Source: Spirochaetota bacterium (GTDB taxonomy: Bacteria > Spirochaetota > UBA4802 > JAFGJZ01). Taken from it: a DNA stretch of 32,558 nucleotides. Of the stretch, positions 1 to 8,364 are shown piece by piece. Numbering within the stretch: the stretch's first letter is position 1; each line of letters starts with the position of its first letter. Under the pieces are notes generated by a model. That model did not search any database. It worked only from the letters and a program-made list of their open reading frames with translations, and was not told the DNA's origin. Where the stretch lies: assembly GCA_023396665.1 (NCBI GenBank), contig JAEWVL010000133.1, positions 1-32,558 on the forward strand, in the 5' to 3' direction. Made by a program: the position numbers and the translations under genes.

Positions 1-317
1 GGGCCGCCATGCGAGCTTCTGTAGGCGATGTAGCGGTCTGACTGAAAGCCGGCTCTGCTGTAGCATTCGTTTGCCCAGGTCCAGCAGGTGCCGGCGATAA
101 TCGCCCTTTCTTCAAGTACCATTTTTCTGCCGGCCTGCAGAACCGCTTTGCCGGCTTCATTTGCCTGCGCTTCGGCCTGTCTGATAGTCATAAGTGTAAT
201 GCCCTGTTTTACCAGTGATTCGTCAAGTTCGACGATTGTGTTTTCGGTAGACTGGCATGAGGCCGACAGGAGGGCTGTGGAAATGAGGGCTGCGAATAGC
301 AGTTTTTGTATCTTCAT
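1..317 (-). CDS. Partial exported lipoprotein, possibly NlpC/P60-like
   Basis: The reading frame is open from an ATG at 317 to the left edge (105 codons), so the C-terminus is missing. The first 20 residues (MKIQKLLFAALISTALLSAS) are a typical signal peptide followed by Cys21, so a lipoprotein is likely. A helical stretch rich in Ala, Glu and Gln follows. Near the truncated end is the motif GTCWTWANECYSRAGF. A Cys in a 'G-x-C-W-x(n)-Y-x-R-A-G' setting resembles the N-terminal catalytic-Cys segment of NlpC/P60-type cysteine peptidases, but the His and third catalytic residue would lie outside the window, so this is only a suggestion. The upstream sequence has a weak GGGAT as ribosome-binding site. 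The gene is transcribed away from the phosphoesterase gene at 930. Confidence 0.6.
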   Translation of the reverse strand, partial: MKIQKLLFAALISTALLSASCQSTENTIVELDESLVKQGITLMTIRQAEAQANEAGKAVLQAGRKMVLEERAIIAGTCWTWANECYSRAGFQSDRYIAYRSSHGG

Positions 318-929
318 AATTTAATATCCCATTAATATGGTAAAAATCAGTATAGTGAACGTACCATATCGGTGAAATTTGTTGGCGCTGCTGACGGTCG
401 GGGAGCCGGGCGAGTATGCATTGATTGGCAGACAGCGGTTCTGATCAGATAATCGCCGGGTTCTTTTCCGAACAATCGCCTGAAAATACGTATTCTAACA
501 TATTTTTCGTCAATTATAGTGAAAAAACACGGTCAAAAACAAGAAAAAAGCGCATTTTCACATCTTTTTAACGCTTATTTCAACAAATAAGCACCATCAT
601 ATATGGCAAGTAAAAAAAAATAGCAAAAATGAAAAAAATACAGCGAATGTTCGGGGAAGACCAATAAATGATGCTTCGGGGGAAACGGGTGAATCGATAC
701 TTATGGGTGAATATTCATCGATTCGGGCTTAATATAATTTCCGATAGCAGTGTCTTAACCTGTTTTTTTCATTGCGTTTTGCAATAGTGAACCTCGAATA
801 TTTTCCACCGGTAACGCTTTTACCTCGTTTTTCATTGGAATTATTCGAGATTCGAGTTGTGATGTTTATTCCTGGAGATTCCCATTTTTGAATTGATATT
901 TCAGTGTATAAAATATAGCGATGTAATCA
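318..929. other. Long AT-rich divergent intergenic region
   Basis: No convincing gene lies in these 612 bases between two divergently transcribed envelope genes. The stretch 500-640 is strongly A-rich. An exact 8-bp inverted repeat, GAATCGAT, is present at 691-698 and 717-724, and GGGTGAAT is directly repeated at 687-694 and 706-713; these may be regulatory but are short. A TATAAA at 907-912 lies just upstream of the phosphoesterase start but has no well-spaced -35 element. Confidence 0.5.
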
Positions 930-1766
930 ATGAAAAGACTCGTGTGTTTATCCCTGTTTTCCGTAATCATAATGCTGTTTCTCCGCTGTTCGGTTGAGAC
1001 CTTTCACGATGATGCCGACTATTCTATAATGATAATCGGCGATATGCGTTCCGGTTATACCGTATATGAAAAACTCCTTTATATCATCAACGTTTTCGAC
1101 AAGGATCCGGTTTTTCTCGCTTCGCTCGGTGATATTGTATCGACGCCCGGCAATGAAATCGAATATCATGAATACGGTGTTCTCAATAAAAAATATATCC
1201 CGGATATTCCACACTATTCCATACCGGGCAATCATGATGTGAACGACGAAGAAAGCGAACAGATATATAAAGAAATAACGAAGATGCCGGGAAACGGCTT
1301 GTATTACTCCGTCACACATGAGAATGTTTTCTGTGTGTTTCTCGATACGGAGATGCCCGGAGCGGTGAATTCCATAAAAGGGGAGCAGTATAGCTGGCTG
1401 GTTGACACGCTTGACGCTGCACAGAAAGACAGCGGGGTAACGACGATACTGATTTTCATGCATCGTCCACTGTATCCGCAATGTGAACACCTGGACAGGG
1501 ATTTTGATGATGCCGATCAGTTGCTGGCGCTTTTCAAGGAACACGGCAAAGTGAAATTCGTTTTTGCCGGACATGATCATTGTTTCAACGCATTGGATCT
1601 CGGCGGCATTTTGCAGATCACAAGCGGCGGCGGAGGCTCTCCTTTTCGGGTAAAGAGCGATAACTATTATCATCTGATAAAGGCGGGGTTTTACCGCAAC
1701 TCGGGTCGTATCAATATCAAAGCGATAGATATGTGGGGGGATACCATTGAAGATTTCGATTATTAG
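930..1766 (+). CDS. Exported calcineurin-like metallophosphoesterase
   Basis: This 278-residue protein carries the metal-binding motif series of the calcineurin-like phosphoesterase superfamily in order: GDMR at 37-40, LGD with Asp68, GNHD at 100-103, an FMHRP histidine in the middle, and GHDH near residue 210. These residues usually ligate two metal ions and hydrolyse phosphomono- or diesters; the substrate cannot be told from sequence. The N-terminus is hydrophobic and ends at Cys20, but the preceding LFLR is a poor lipobox because Arg is at -1, so it may be lipid-anchored or simply secreted. The stop codon overlaps the start of the next gene by 20 bases, which suggests translational coupling. 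No strong Shine-Dalgarno precedes the ATG. Confidence 0.85.
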   Translation: MKRLVCLSLFSVIIMLFLRCSVETFHDDADYSIMIIGDMRSGYTVYEKLLYIINVFDKDPVFLASLGDIVSTPGNEIEYHEYGVLNKKYIPDIPHYSIPGNHDVNDEESEQIYKEITKMPGNGLYYSVTHENVFCVFLDTEMPGAVNSIKGEQYSWLVDTLDAAQKDSGVTTILIFMHRPLYPQCEHLDRDFDDADQLLALFKEHGKVKFVFAGHDHCFNALDLGGILQITSGGGGSPFRVKSDNYYHLIKAGFYRNSGRINIKAIDMWGDTIEDFDY

Positions 1767-2295
1767 TCTGATAGCGCTGCTGTTCATCTGTGTCGGTCTT
1801 CGGGGGAATTCCCTTGGTATCAAAACCGGGATCTATGATTTTACCGATGAGGCGACACGGGATTTCTATAAGGTCGGTTATTCAGTTCTCGGTGATTACT
1901 CGTTCTACACCTCTCCGTTTATTCAGTTTGATATTCAAACCGGACTGACGTACTCAACGACCGATTACAACGGGAAGCGGCATAACCAATTTGTTTTTCC
2001 ACTGCAGGCGACATATATCTCATATATTCTGGGAGACGGCGCAAATCTCGCCCTCGTTCCGTATTTCGGTGTGGGGGTCGGCGCCTATTATAGTCTGGAC
2101 ACCGCCCAGGCGCTGGACAAGGACTACAAGAAGACAACGTACGGCTATCATTTTCTTATGGGTTTTGCGCATGAACTGAGTGAAAAGACGAGTCTGACAT
2201 GTGAGCTGAAAAACAATATCATCATGTCGCATTATCTTGAAGACATTGAAATCAGCGGTATCAATCTTCTTGTCGGTTTACGATATGAATTGTAA
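1747..2295 (+). CDS. Small outer-membrane beta-barrel-like protein
   Basis: The gene starts at a TTG (1747) inside the end of the phosphoesterase gene and is preceded by GGGGGG at 1735-1740, which can serve as ribosome-binding site. The 182-residue product has a hydrophobic signal segment (residues 1-20), then alternating hydrophobic/polar strands rich in Tyr and Gly and a final strand ending in YEL, as in small outer-membrane barrels of the OmpA/PagL type. The spacing suggests roughly eight strands. No catalytic motif was recognised, so the function is unknown. Overlap with the upstream gene implies co-transcription, perhaps pairing a periplasmic phosphoesterase with an envelope partner. Confidence 0.7.
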   Translation: MKISIISLIALLFICVGLRGNSLGIKTGIYDFTDEATRDFYKVGYSVLGDYSFYTSPFIQFDIQTGLTYSTTDYNGKRHNQFVFPLQATYISYILGDGANLALVPYFGVGVGAYYSLDTAQALDKDYKKTTYGYHFLMGFAHELSEKTSLTCELKNNIIMSHYLEDIEISGINLLVGLRYEL

Positions 2296-2365
2296 ATTTT
2301 TGTGATCAAATTGCCGCAAGTCGCTGATCTTGCCGAAAAACTGAATAAACATCTCATTAGTAAAA

Positions 2366-4846
2366 TCAAAACGTCCGCACAACGCGAAAACCCTTGTCGG
2401 CTATCGTATCGTATGACTCACTTGTGTTTCCTCTGCCGATCCCCTGATAAATGCCAGTCGCAGTAGTATAGGCGCCACCGAAAATGATTTTGTCGCTGCC
2501 CGAAGAATCAAAACAGAATTCATACAGATTGCCGCTCATGTCATAGAGTCCGAGCAGATTCGGCCTTTTGGCCCTGATAGTATGCGTGGTGCCGCCGGCA
2601 TTTCCGGAAAACCAGGCATACTGCTGCGTTTCTACGCTGTTGCTATAGTTCAACCCTGCTGCGCTCGCGGAGTCGCCCTTTGTGTACCATGTGCCGTCAG
2701 AGCCCGGAACGGCGTTGGTGTTATCCGTTCCGCGGTAACGTGCGGCGAATTCCCATTCTATAGCCGAAGGCAGACGAAAGCCTTTTGCGCCTGCTGTTCT
2801 TATAGCAGAATCGCAGTCAGCTGATGTTGAATTTCTTGCAACTGTACCGGCTGTAGTATAAACAATGTCCAGCGTTGGATCAGCAGGGATTTTGTGATCG
2901 TTATAGTATTCTGTCAGGGCGTTGCACCAGACTATTGAGTCACGCCAGGTGATCACGGCAACCGGCTGGTTTTTGCCGGGTGTCGGTGCGATGGATGCGG
3001 CTTTGGGTGTTGCTCCGGTGAAGGCCCCCTCGTTACCGTGATGCGCAAAGGTATAGCGGTTTACGCCTCTGGCCGCATCTGTTGCCCACTGATATACCGC
3101 ATACCACTGCCGGTAGCTGACTTCTGTCTCACCCATAATGAAACGCGCAGGGACATTTTCTTGAACAGCGTCATTCTCGTTTCTCGGAAAGGTTTCGCTT
3201 GTCGCAATATCGGGCATTAAAACGACATACATTTGTTCTCCGCCGAGGCTGTACGATAATGCCGCCACCACCTTGCACGATGCCGTGAAACCCCCGTCTG
3301 AAGTTGTAACGGTTATAATGGCATCGCCCAAAGCGTGCGCCGTCACAAGACCTGTCGCTGAAACCGTTGCGATCGCATTGTCACTGCTCGACCACGTTAC
3401 GCCCAAGTCTTCAGCGTTTGCCGGTAGTACTGTGGCAATCAGCTGTTCGCTCGCGCCTGTCCCTATCGTAGTATGGGTTTTATTCAGCGATACGCCGCTG
3501 ACATGTACAATCTGCCACTGCGCGTAGAGCGTCAGATCGTAACCCGGCATGGAGAAGCCGGCGCCGGGGCCGACCGAGAAAGTTCCCGTGCCGTCGGCGC
3601 TCGAGTTCCAGCCGCTCAGCGCGTAGCCGCTGCGGCTGACGCTTGTTGAGGGAGGATGCAGCAGGACGTTATAGCGCTGCGAGGACGCTGCGGGCAGGCT
3701 TCCCGTGCCCCCGTTGACGTCGTAGGAGAGGGTGAAGCGCTCGACTATCGCCGGGCCGTCGAAGTCCGATTCAAAATCGTCGCTGCCGTCGGGCAGCGGC
3801 GGATTGTTCGGAGGGTTATCGGGATCGTTCGAGGGCGATGCTGTTTTGGTGATGCTGAGCCGGTAGCGGTGCTCAAGCCCCGTCGGGGTGTGCACGGTGA
3901 TGATCATCGGTTTTTTCGACTTATAGTACTTCGCGTAGTCGAGGGCAACGACGCCGCCCGCCGTTTCGGTGCTCGTATCGTCATAACTCAGCTTCGAGCC
4001 CATAAAATCGACCCGTGCCCGCAGTGCCGAAAGATCAGCACTGTAGGGCAGTTCGACTTTCACTTCGTCGTTGATGATACCGTCGCTGTCAGTAAGGCTG
4101 CCGTCCGATATATGGGCTGCGCAGTCGCTTTTATACGATTCGTCGAAGAAAACGAGCGCCGTCAGACGGTAGGCCGAGACCCGGTAGTCCATGAAATCGT
4201 CTTGATTGGCGAAGACGCGGTAGGTGTGCACTGCCGAAAAGTCGAGCGCGTTCATCGAGGGCCGCTGATAGCGCGAGGGGGCGGTGTCGCCGTCAAGCTC
4301 GACCCAGTTGGCGATGAGGCCGTTGCTGAAAGAGGGCACGAGCCCCTTGAGCGAGATGTCGTGCGGCGAATCGAACCATATGGTGTTGCCCCTGATGCTG
4401 CCGTGCACCGTCTGTTTCAGTGCGGGGTTGTCAAGAGGAGTGAAATCGAACGATGAGATGAAGGCGTCGGAGCGCTTGACTTCAACGCTGAAGGTGCTGG
4501 ATTTGCCGTCGCCGGAGTAGATGATGTATTCGGTAACAGCGGAAAAATCGTTTACGGTCGTGCCGCTGATCTGTTCTTTCTTGCCGATAAAAACTGCACA
4601 GCCGGAAAAATCGTATGAGGCGATCATGCGGGATGTGTCGGTGTCGTTCGGAACCAGATAGTACAGATCGGGCTCATTGCGCCGTGTGTCGATATCTTCA
4701 AAAAACGAGGGATTCGCCGTTTTGGAGAAATAGAAACGCTCGAGACCGCGCTTCGAGAGCTCGTCGTAGTAGTTGGAGCGCGAGCATGAAAAGACCAGTG
4801 CCGTTATGTGCAGGAAAATGACGGTTAAGATGATTCTTCGTATCAT
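2366..4846 (-). CDS. Modular lipoprotein with InlB repeat, Big_2 and FGE-sulfatase-like domain
   Basis: An 826-residue lipoprotein (signal peptide, then Cys21 after LVFS). Residues ~40-345 hold DUF5018-like immunoglobulin-type segments typical of spirochaete surface lipoproteins, followed by an Asp/Pro/Asn-rich linker (~345-370). An InlB B-repeat / Listeria-Bacteroides repeat spans ~372-443 (YDVNGGTG ... GYALSGWNSSADGTG ... LTLYAQW). A Big_2 domain spans ~447-525 (VTWSSSDNAIATVS). The C-terminal ~290 residues have the formylglycine-generating-enzyme/SUMF1 fold (FIMGETEVSYRQWY, FRLPSAIEWEFAAR, GLYDMSGNLYEFC, KGFRVVRTF). The GGAY segment that corresponds to the active-site region of true FGE has no cysteine, so formylglycine synthesis is unlikely; a binding or display role is more plausible. 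The portion encoding the N-terminal half looks richer in G+C than that encoding the FGE half. Confidence 0.85.
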   Translation of the reverse strand: MIRRIILTVIFLHITALVFSCSRSNYYDELSKRGLERFYFSKTANPSFFEDIDTRRNEPDLYYLVPNDTDTSRMIASYDFSGCAVFIGKKEQISGTTVNDFSAVTEYIIYSGDGKSSTFSVEVKRSDAFISSFDFTPLDNPALKQTVHGSIRGNTIWFDSPHDISLKGLVPSFSNGLIANWVELDGDTAPSRYQRPSMNALDFSAVHTYRVFANQDDFMDYRVSAYRLTALVFFDESYKSDCAAHISDGSLTDSDGIINDEVKVELPYSADLSALRARVDFMGSKLSYDDTSTETAGGVVALDYAKYYKSKKPMIITVHTPTGLEHRYRLSITKTASPSNDPDNPPNNPPLPDGSDDFESDFDGPAIVERFTLSYDVNGGTGSLPAASSQRYNVLLHPPSTSVSRSGYALSGWNSSADGTGTFSVGPGAGFSMPGYDLTLYAQWQIVHVSGVSLNKTHTTIGTGASEQLIATVLPANAEDLGVTWSSSDNAIATVSATGLVTAHALGDAIITVTTSDGGFTASCKVVAALSYSLGGEQMYVVLMPDIATSETFPRNENDAVQENVPARFIMGETEVSYRQWYAVYQWATDAARGVNRYTFAHHGNEGAFTGATPKAASIAPTPGKNQPVAVITWRDSIVWCNALTEYYNDHKIPADPTLDIVYTTAGTVARNSTSADCDSAIRTAGAKGFRLPSAIEWEFAARYRGTDNTNAVPGSDGTWYTKGDSASAAGLNYSNSVETQQYAWFSGNAGGTTHTIRAKRPNLLGLYDMSGNLYEFCFDSSGSDKIIFGGAYTTATGIYQGIGRGNTSESYDTIADKGFRVVRTF

Positions 4847-5091
4847 TCAGAGTAACCGGTCCCTGTTCAGGTTCTGAAAAACGGCTCTGCGGCCGCAGCC
4901 CTGCGATGAAGAAACGATGCGCTAAAGAGCCGGATTCTTTGCACAAGTGTTCTTACAGATATATTTATCAGAAAAAAAAAGCCCTGTCGTCCGGATTTTT
5001 AAAATCAGGAGAGATTTATTGGCGGGGGGATACTAAAATCACGGTAAAAAAACATACGCGTGAAGGAGATGGCGCTAGCGCTTGTACCAAA

Positions 5092-6213
5092 TCATGCCTG
5101 TTGCTCTGTCGATTTGTCCTTTGGTTCTTTGCCACAGTGCAGCTTTCGAAAGGTGCTTGGTGACTGGCCGCTTTGCTGTTCAAACGAGGTGTAAAATGAG
5201 GACTTGGAGTTAAAACCGACAGCAAACGCGATTTCGAGGATGTTCATGTCCGAATTATGAAGGAGCAGCGCTTTTGCCTCATTGATGCGGTATGAGTTGA
5301 CGAATGTATTGAAGTTCTGATTGAAACGATCGTTCAGCAGGCGCGAAAGCTGGTGGGGTTTCACCATGAGGGTGTTGCTCAGCGATTGTATGGACAGTTC
5401 GGGGTCGCGATAGAGAAGATCATCCTGCATGAGCTGTACGAGGCGCGCTTCGACAAGCGTATCTCCCGGATTGCTTTTCATCATCGTTTTGTAACGGATC
5501 GTCTTCGCCTCCTTGACGACCTTCTGGCTCAGTTCAGGGTAGCGGAAACAGAAGAGGATGTAGTACAGGGGCAGAAGCGAGAACAGGGCGATCGAGATGA
5601 TCAGCATGGTTTCGCTGGCGATGATATTCGCGATCAGGAGCACAAGCGCGTCAAGTGCCAGAAGGCAGAGAAATGCGAGCAGGTTTTTCAGTTCGAAGGT
5701 CATTTTCTTTTCGCGAAAGAAGAAGGCCACCTCTTTTACGGTCATCGAAAAGTAGAGCGCGACGGATATATCACTGAAGAAATTAATCGTTCTGATAATC
5801 GGGTGTAGCGCGTAGTCGGGAACTGTTGCGTTCGATTCGAGATAGTAGGCATAGACCGATGCGTCGAATGTGTTGAGTGCGATTATCAGCGGAAGCGACA
5901 GTAGCGGCAGAATAAAGTGGGGATATAGCAGCCGTATCCCCCCGCTTTTTGCGCCGCTAATGGTACAGAAATACAAATAGAGAAAAGGGCCGATAAAATA
6001 CGAGAAGGCGATTTCGCTGTTGAATAGAAAGATGAGATGGCGCAAAAGCCCCGTACTGAACAGCCAGTAGTAAAAGAACTGATACCCGGTGCACAGATAC
6101 AGACCGGCGAGCAGGTAGTTGAGCGCCAGTTTGGTCTTGTGAAGCGTCTGGACGATAGCGAAAAAGGTAAAGATCACAAAGGTTGTAAACGACAGGTATT
6201 CGAGCAGTGTCAT
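5092..6213 (-). CDS. Membrane-anchored AraC-family transcriptional regulator
   Basis: The first ~230 of 373 residues form about seven hydrophobic segments (starting LLEYLSFTTFVIFTFFAIV). The C-terminal ~100 residues are a classic AraC/XylS double helix-turn-helix domain: LSIQSLSNTLMVKPHQLSRL for the first helix-turn-helix, then the signature around MNILEIAFAVGFNSKSSFYTSF and a closing GQSPSTFRK. Such integral-membrane AraC proteins are thought to sense envelope or small-molecule signals, but the ligand is unknown. The ATG at 6213 is preceded by GGGGTACTT, a weak ribosome-binding site. It reads in the same direction as the modular lipoprotein gene, 245 bases upstream of it, which may be a target. 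Confidence 0.88.
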   Translation of the reverse strand: MTLLEYLSFTTFVIFTFFAIVQTLHKTKLALNYLLAGLYLCTGYQFFYYWLFSTGLLRHLIFLFNSEIAFSYFIGPFLYLYFCTISGAKSGGIRLLYPHFILPLLSLPLIIALNTFDASVYAYYLESNATVPDYALHPIIRTINFFSDISVALYFSMTVKEVAFFFREKKMTFELKNLLAFLCLLALDALVLLIANIIASETMLIISIALFSLLPLYYILFCFRYPELSQKVVKEAKTIRYKTMMKSNPGDTLVEARLVQLMQDDLLYRDPELSIQSLSNTLMVKPHQLSRLLNDRFNQNFNTFVNSYRINEAKALLLHNSDMNILEIAFAVGFNSKSSFYTSFEQQSGQSPSTFRKLHCGKEPKDKSTEQQA

Positions 6214-6304
6214 AAGTACCCCGGTGGTTTAGCGCCTGTATACCGGTATGTTTTGCATTTTGCCTGCGCTGTGTCAACACAGATATTGGCAGGCGCAGCG
6301 ATGC

Positions 6305-6817
6305 TCAGGGCTTCGGGATGCTGTTTGTTTCAGAACCGGCATTCTTTTCACCGGCTTCTGCAAGAATGTCATAGAGGGCCTGCGTGGTTTCCGTGACGAC
6401 TCTGCGGCAGATGATCTGGTGATGTTTGCGTTGTGTGACATCGTCGGTGCTTTTGACGTATTTTTTCAGAATGTCCGCGCAGTTGGTGCAGCCCAGACTG
6501 TCGTTTATTGTCGCGTCAAGATCACGCACCCGCTTGTACGCGGCGAGCTTGGTTTTCATATCGAGCGGATCGCTGTTGCCGAAGGCCAGCCCCAGCACCA
6601 TGAAGGCGCCTGTGAGCGCGCCGCATTTTTCGCGCAGCCGTCCCATGCCGCCCCCGAAGGTCGCGGATATGCGTTTCGCGGTCTGTTCGTCTAGTCCGAA
6701 ATCTTTCGCGAAGGCGAGCAGTACCGCTTGCGAGCAGGCGTATCCCCCGTCGAAAAAATCAAGTGCCCGTTGTGTGTAGTATGCCTTGTCTTGCGCAGTG
6801 AATGTGTGTGGGGTCAT
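6305..6817 (-). CDS. C_GCAxxG_C_C family redox-type protein
   Basis: The 170-residue protein matches the C_GCAxxG_C_C family (TIGR01909-like): Cys28 in GGYACSQA, the family signature KCGALTGAFMVLGLAFG (Cys65), then Cys110 and Cys113 in LGCTNC and Cys137. The conserved cysteines suggest metal binding or thiol redox activity; the biochemical role of the family is not settled. It lies downstream of and in the same direction as the NifX/MinD-ATPase operon, separated by 227 bases with two strong inverted repeats, so it could be a distal member of that operon or a separate unit. Confidence 0.85.
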   Translation of the reverse strand: MTPHTFTAQDKAYYTQRALDFFDGGYACSQAVLLAFAKDFGLDEQTAKRISATFGGGMGRLREKCGALTGAFMVLGLAFGNSDPLDMKTKLAAYKRVRDLDATINDSLGCTNCADILKKYVKSTDDVTQRKHHQIICRRVVTETTQALYDILAEAGEKNAGSETNSIPKP

Positions 6818-6894
6818 TTTGTTTTCCGGTAATAGGGATTAACAGTAACTGTTTTATCGGGGCTTAATCCGATTACTAAGCACACTTAATGCAA

Positions 6895-6921
6895 GTTTTG
6901 GCAATTTCTTTTTGCCAAAAC
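6895..6921. repeat. Perfect 10-bp inverted repeat
   Basis: GTTTTGGCAA (6895-6904) and TTGCCAAAAC (6912-6921) are exact inverted copies around a 7-base loop. It lies 78 bases upstream of the C_GCAxxG_C_C gene. No U-tract follows on either strand, so a factor-independent terminator is unlikely; an operator or RNA stem is possible. Confidence 0.6.
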
Positions 6922-6980
6922 GTATCCGCTTGACTACAGGAATTAGTTAGGCGGGAGATTGCCGATAGATCGTACTTTGT

Positions 6981-7027
6981 CGTTAGTACCCGTCTGGACC
7001 TGGCGATATACCGGGCGGGTACTAACG
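6981..7027. repeat. Perfect 12-bp inverted repeat downstream of NifX-like gene
   Basis: CGTTAGTACCCG (6981-6992) pairs exactly with CGGGTACTAACG (7016-7027) around 23 bases. It sits 18 bases beyond the stop of the gene ending at 7045. Lack of a T-run argues against a simple terminator; it could be an mRNA-stabilising stem at an operon 3' end or a processing site. Confidence 0.6.
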
Positions 7028-7044
7028 AGCAATTTGCCGGCCGA

Positions 7045-7383
7045 TCAATGATCGCAGGCGTTCGTTCCTGTAACGAGACTGCCTGCGAAATAATCTTTTA
7101 CGAGCTGCTCGGCCTCTTCGCAGGGTGCGCCCACGATCACTTCAATGCCCTGAGACTGAAATAACTGCTGCGCGCGGCCGCCCATGCCGCCGGCGATGAC
7201 GAGCCCGACATTGTGTTCCTTGAGCCATGCGGGAAGCACACCCGGCTCGTGCGGGGGAGGGGTCAGTTCGCTTCTGGAAAGAATTTTTTTTTCGTTCGGA
7301 TCGGTCTCGAACACCGAGAACTTGTCACAGTGTCCGAAATGCAGATTCAGTTTTCCGTTTGCTGTTGGTATTGCGATTTTCAT
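7045..7383 (-). CDS. NifX/NafY-like dinitrogenase iron-molybdenum cofactor domain protein
   Basis: The protein (112 residues) begins MKIAIPTANGKLNLHFGHCDKFSVFE, the hallmark N-terminus of the dinitrogenase Fe-Mo-cofactor biosynthesis domain (NifX/NafY/NifB C-terminal/Orp family), and continues with AGGMGGRAQQLF, a conserved Gly-rich turn. Such domains bind metal-sulfur clusters. Cys19 and the C-terminal NACDH could contribute ligands. A strong ribosome-binding site (AAAAAGGAG, 6 bases before ATG) is present. It is the last gene of the ATPase operon, 96 bases after the preceding one. No nitrogenase genes are in the window, so nitrogen fixation should not be assumed. Confidence 0.88.
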   Translation of the reverse strand: MKIAIPTANGKLNLHFGHCDKFSVFETDPNEKKILSRSELTPPPHEPGVLPAWLKEHNVGLVIAGGMGGRAQQLFQSQGIEVIVGAPCEEAEQLVKDYFAGSLVTGTNACDH

Positions 7384-7479
7384 AGTCGCTCCTTTTTTTT
7401 ACTGTAATGCCGGCAATTACTGCCTTGTAATCGTGACAGGTCAAGCAGCTCGTTTAATTTGCTGCTCTTATCTTTCTCT

Positions 7480-8364
7480 TCAGTTTTTTATCATCGCCTG
7501 AAGTTTTGTCCATATGTTTGTGATCTCCTCTGTGACCATGTTATTCGTGTATTCTATCAGGCTTTTGCCCTGTATCTGTGCGGCAGTTACACTTTTGTCG
7601 AAGGAAATTTCACCGAGAAACTCTATGGCATTCGCTTCACAATAAGTCCTGATGTCCCCGCTGATTTCGGGATTGATGTCGAATTTATTGACGCATACAT
7701 AGGCCGGAATCCTGAAATGATGCGCAAGATCGAGAACCCGTTGCAAATCATGTTTGCCTGAGAGCGTCGGTTCGGTAACGACGACAACGGCGTTTGCTCC
7801 TGTGATTGATGCGATGACCGGGCACCCGGTTCCCGGAGGGCCGTCGGTGATGATCATCGGGGCACCCGTTTCGCGGGCGATTTTGTGCGCTTCGTTTCGC
7901 ACAACGCTAACCAGCCTTCCGGAATTTTCGGCCTGCGCGTTCAGCTGGGCGTGAACGAGGGTGCCGAAGCGCGACGAAGATACATACCACTCGCCGCATA
8001 CACGGTCTTCGAAATCGATTGCCTTCGCCGGACAAAAATGAACGCATACTCCGCAACCTTCGCATGCGGTCTCGTCGACCTGGAATTTTCCCGATTGCAA
8101 AGGGATAATGGCGTCATAACGGCACAATTGTGCGCATTTTCCGCAGCCTATACAATCTTCTTCTCTGACGTGTGCTTCCCGGCCGCTGATAAAGGTATGT
8201 GTCTTTTGCACCTCGGGTGCGAAAATAAGATGAAGATCTGCGGCATCGACATCACAATCTGCAAATACCGTTGTATCGTTTTGCGCCGCAATTGCGGCAA
8301 ACGAAGCGGACAAACTGGTCTTTCCCGTTCCGCCCTTTCCGCTGACAATAACGATTTCGTTCAT
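7480..8364 (-). CDS. MinD-type ATPase with inserted 2x[4Fe-4S] ferredoxin domain
   Basis: The 294-residue protein has a deviant Walker A motif (SGKGGTGKTS, residues 8-17) of the MinD/Mrp/ParA superfamily. Inserted after the first third are two ferredoxin clusters: Cys71/74/77/81 and Cys101/104/107/111. DGPPGTGCP is the switch region (Walker A'). These CooC/Mrp-related ATPases are linked to metal-cluster assembly or delivery; in Desulfovibrio such a pair belongs to the orp complex. The ATG at 8364 overlaps the TGA of the upstream paralogue in an ATGA arrangement, so the two are translationally coupled and probably act as a heterodimer, which is inference. Confidence 0.92.
   Translation of the reverse strand: MNEIVIVSGKGGTGKTSLSASFAAIAAQNDTTVFADCDVDAADLHLIFAPEVQKTHTFISGREAHVREEDCIGCGKCAQLCRYDAIIPLQSGKFQVDETACEGCGVCVHFCPAKAIDFEDRVCGEWYVSSSRFGTLVHAQLNAQAENSGRLVSVVRNEAHKIARETGAPMIITDGPPGTGCPVIASITGANAVVVVTEPTLSGKHDLQRVLDLAHHFRIPAYVCVNKFDINPEISGDIRTYCEANAIEFLGEISFDKSVTAAQIQGKSLIEYTNNMVTEEITNIWTKLQAMIKN

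Noticed and set aside
948..1823. 291-codon open frame on the minus strand
   Set aside because: It is antisense to the phosphoesterase with its full motif set; the predicted protein has no domain and an odd composition.
3656..4456. 266-codon plus-strand frame
   Set aside because: Antisense to the modular lipoprotein; Val/Arg-rich without recognisable domains.
4887..4898. Perfect palindrome CTGCGGCCGCAG upstream of the modular lipoprotein gene
   Set aside because: Short GC-rich self-complementary run without a second copy or promoter overlap; most likely chance.
6895..6921. Sigma-54 promoter in the inverted repeat (TGGCA...TTGC)
   Set aside because: The GG-GC spacing is two bases too long on either strand.
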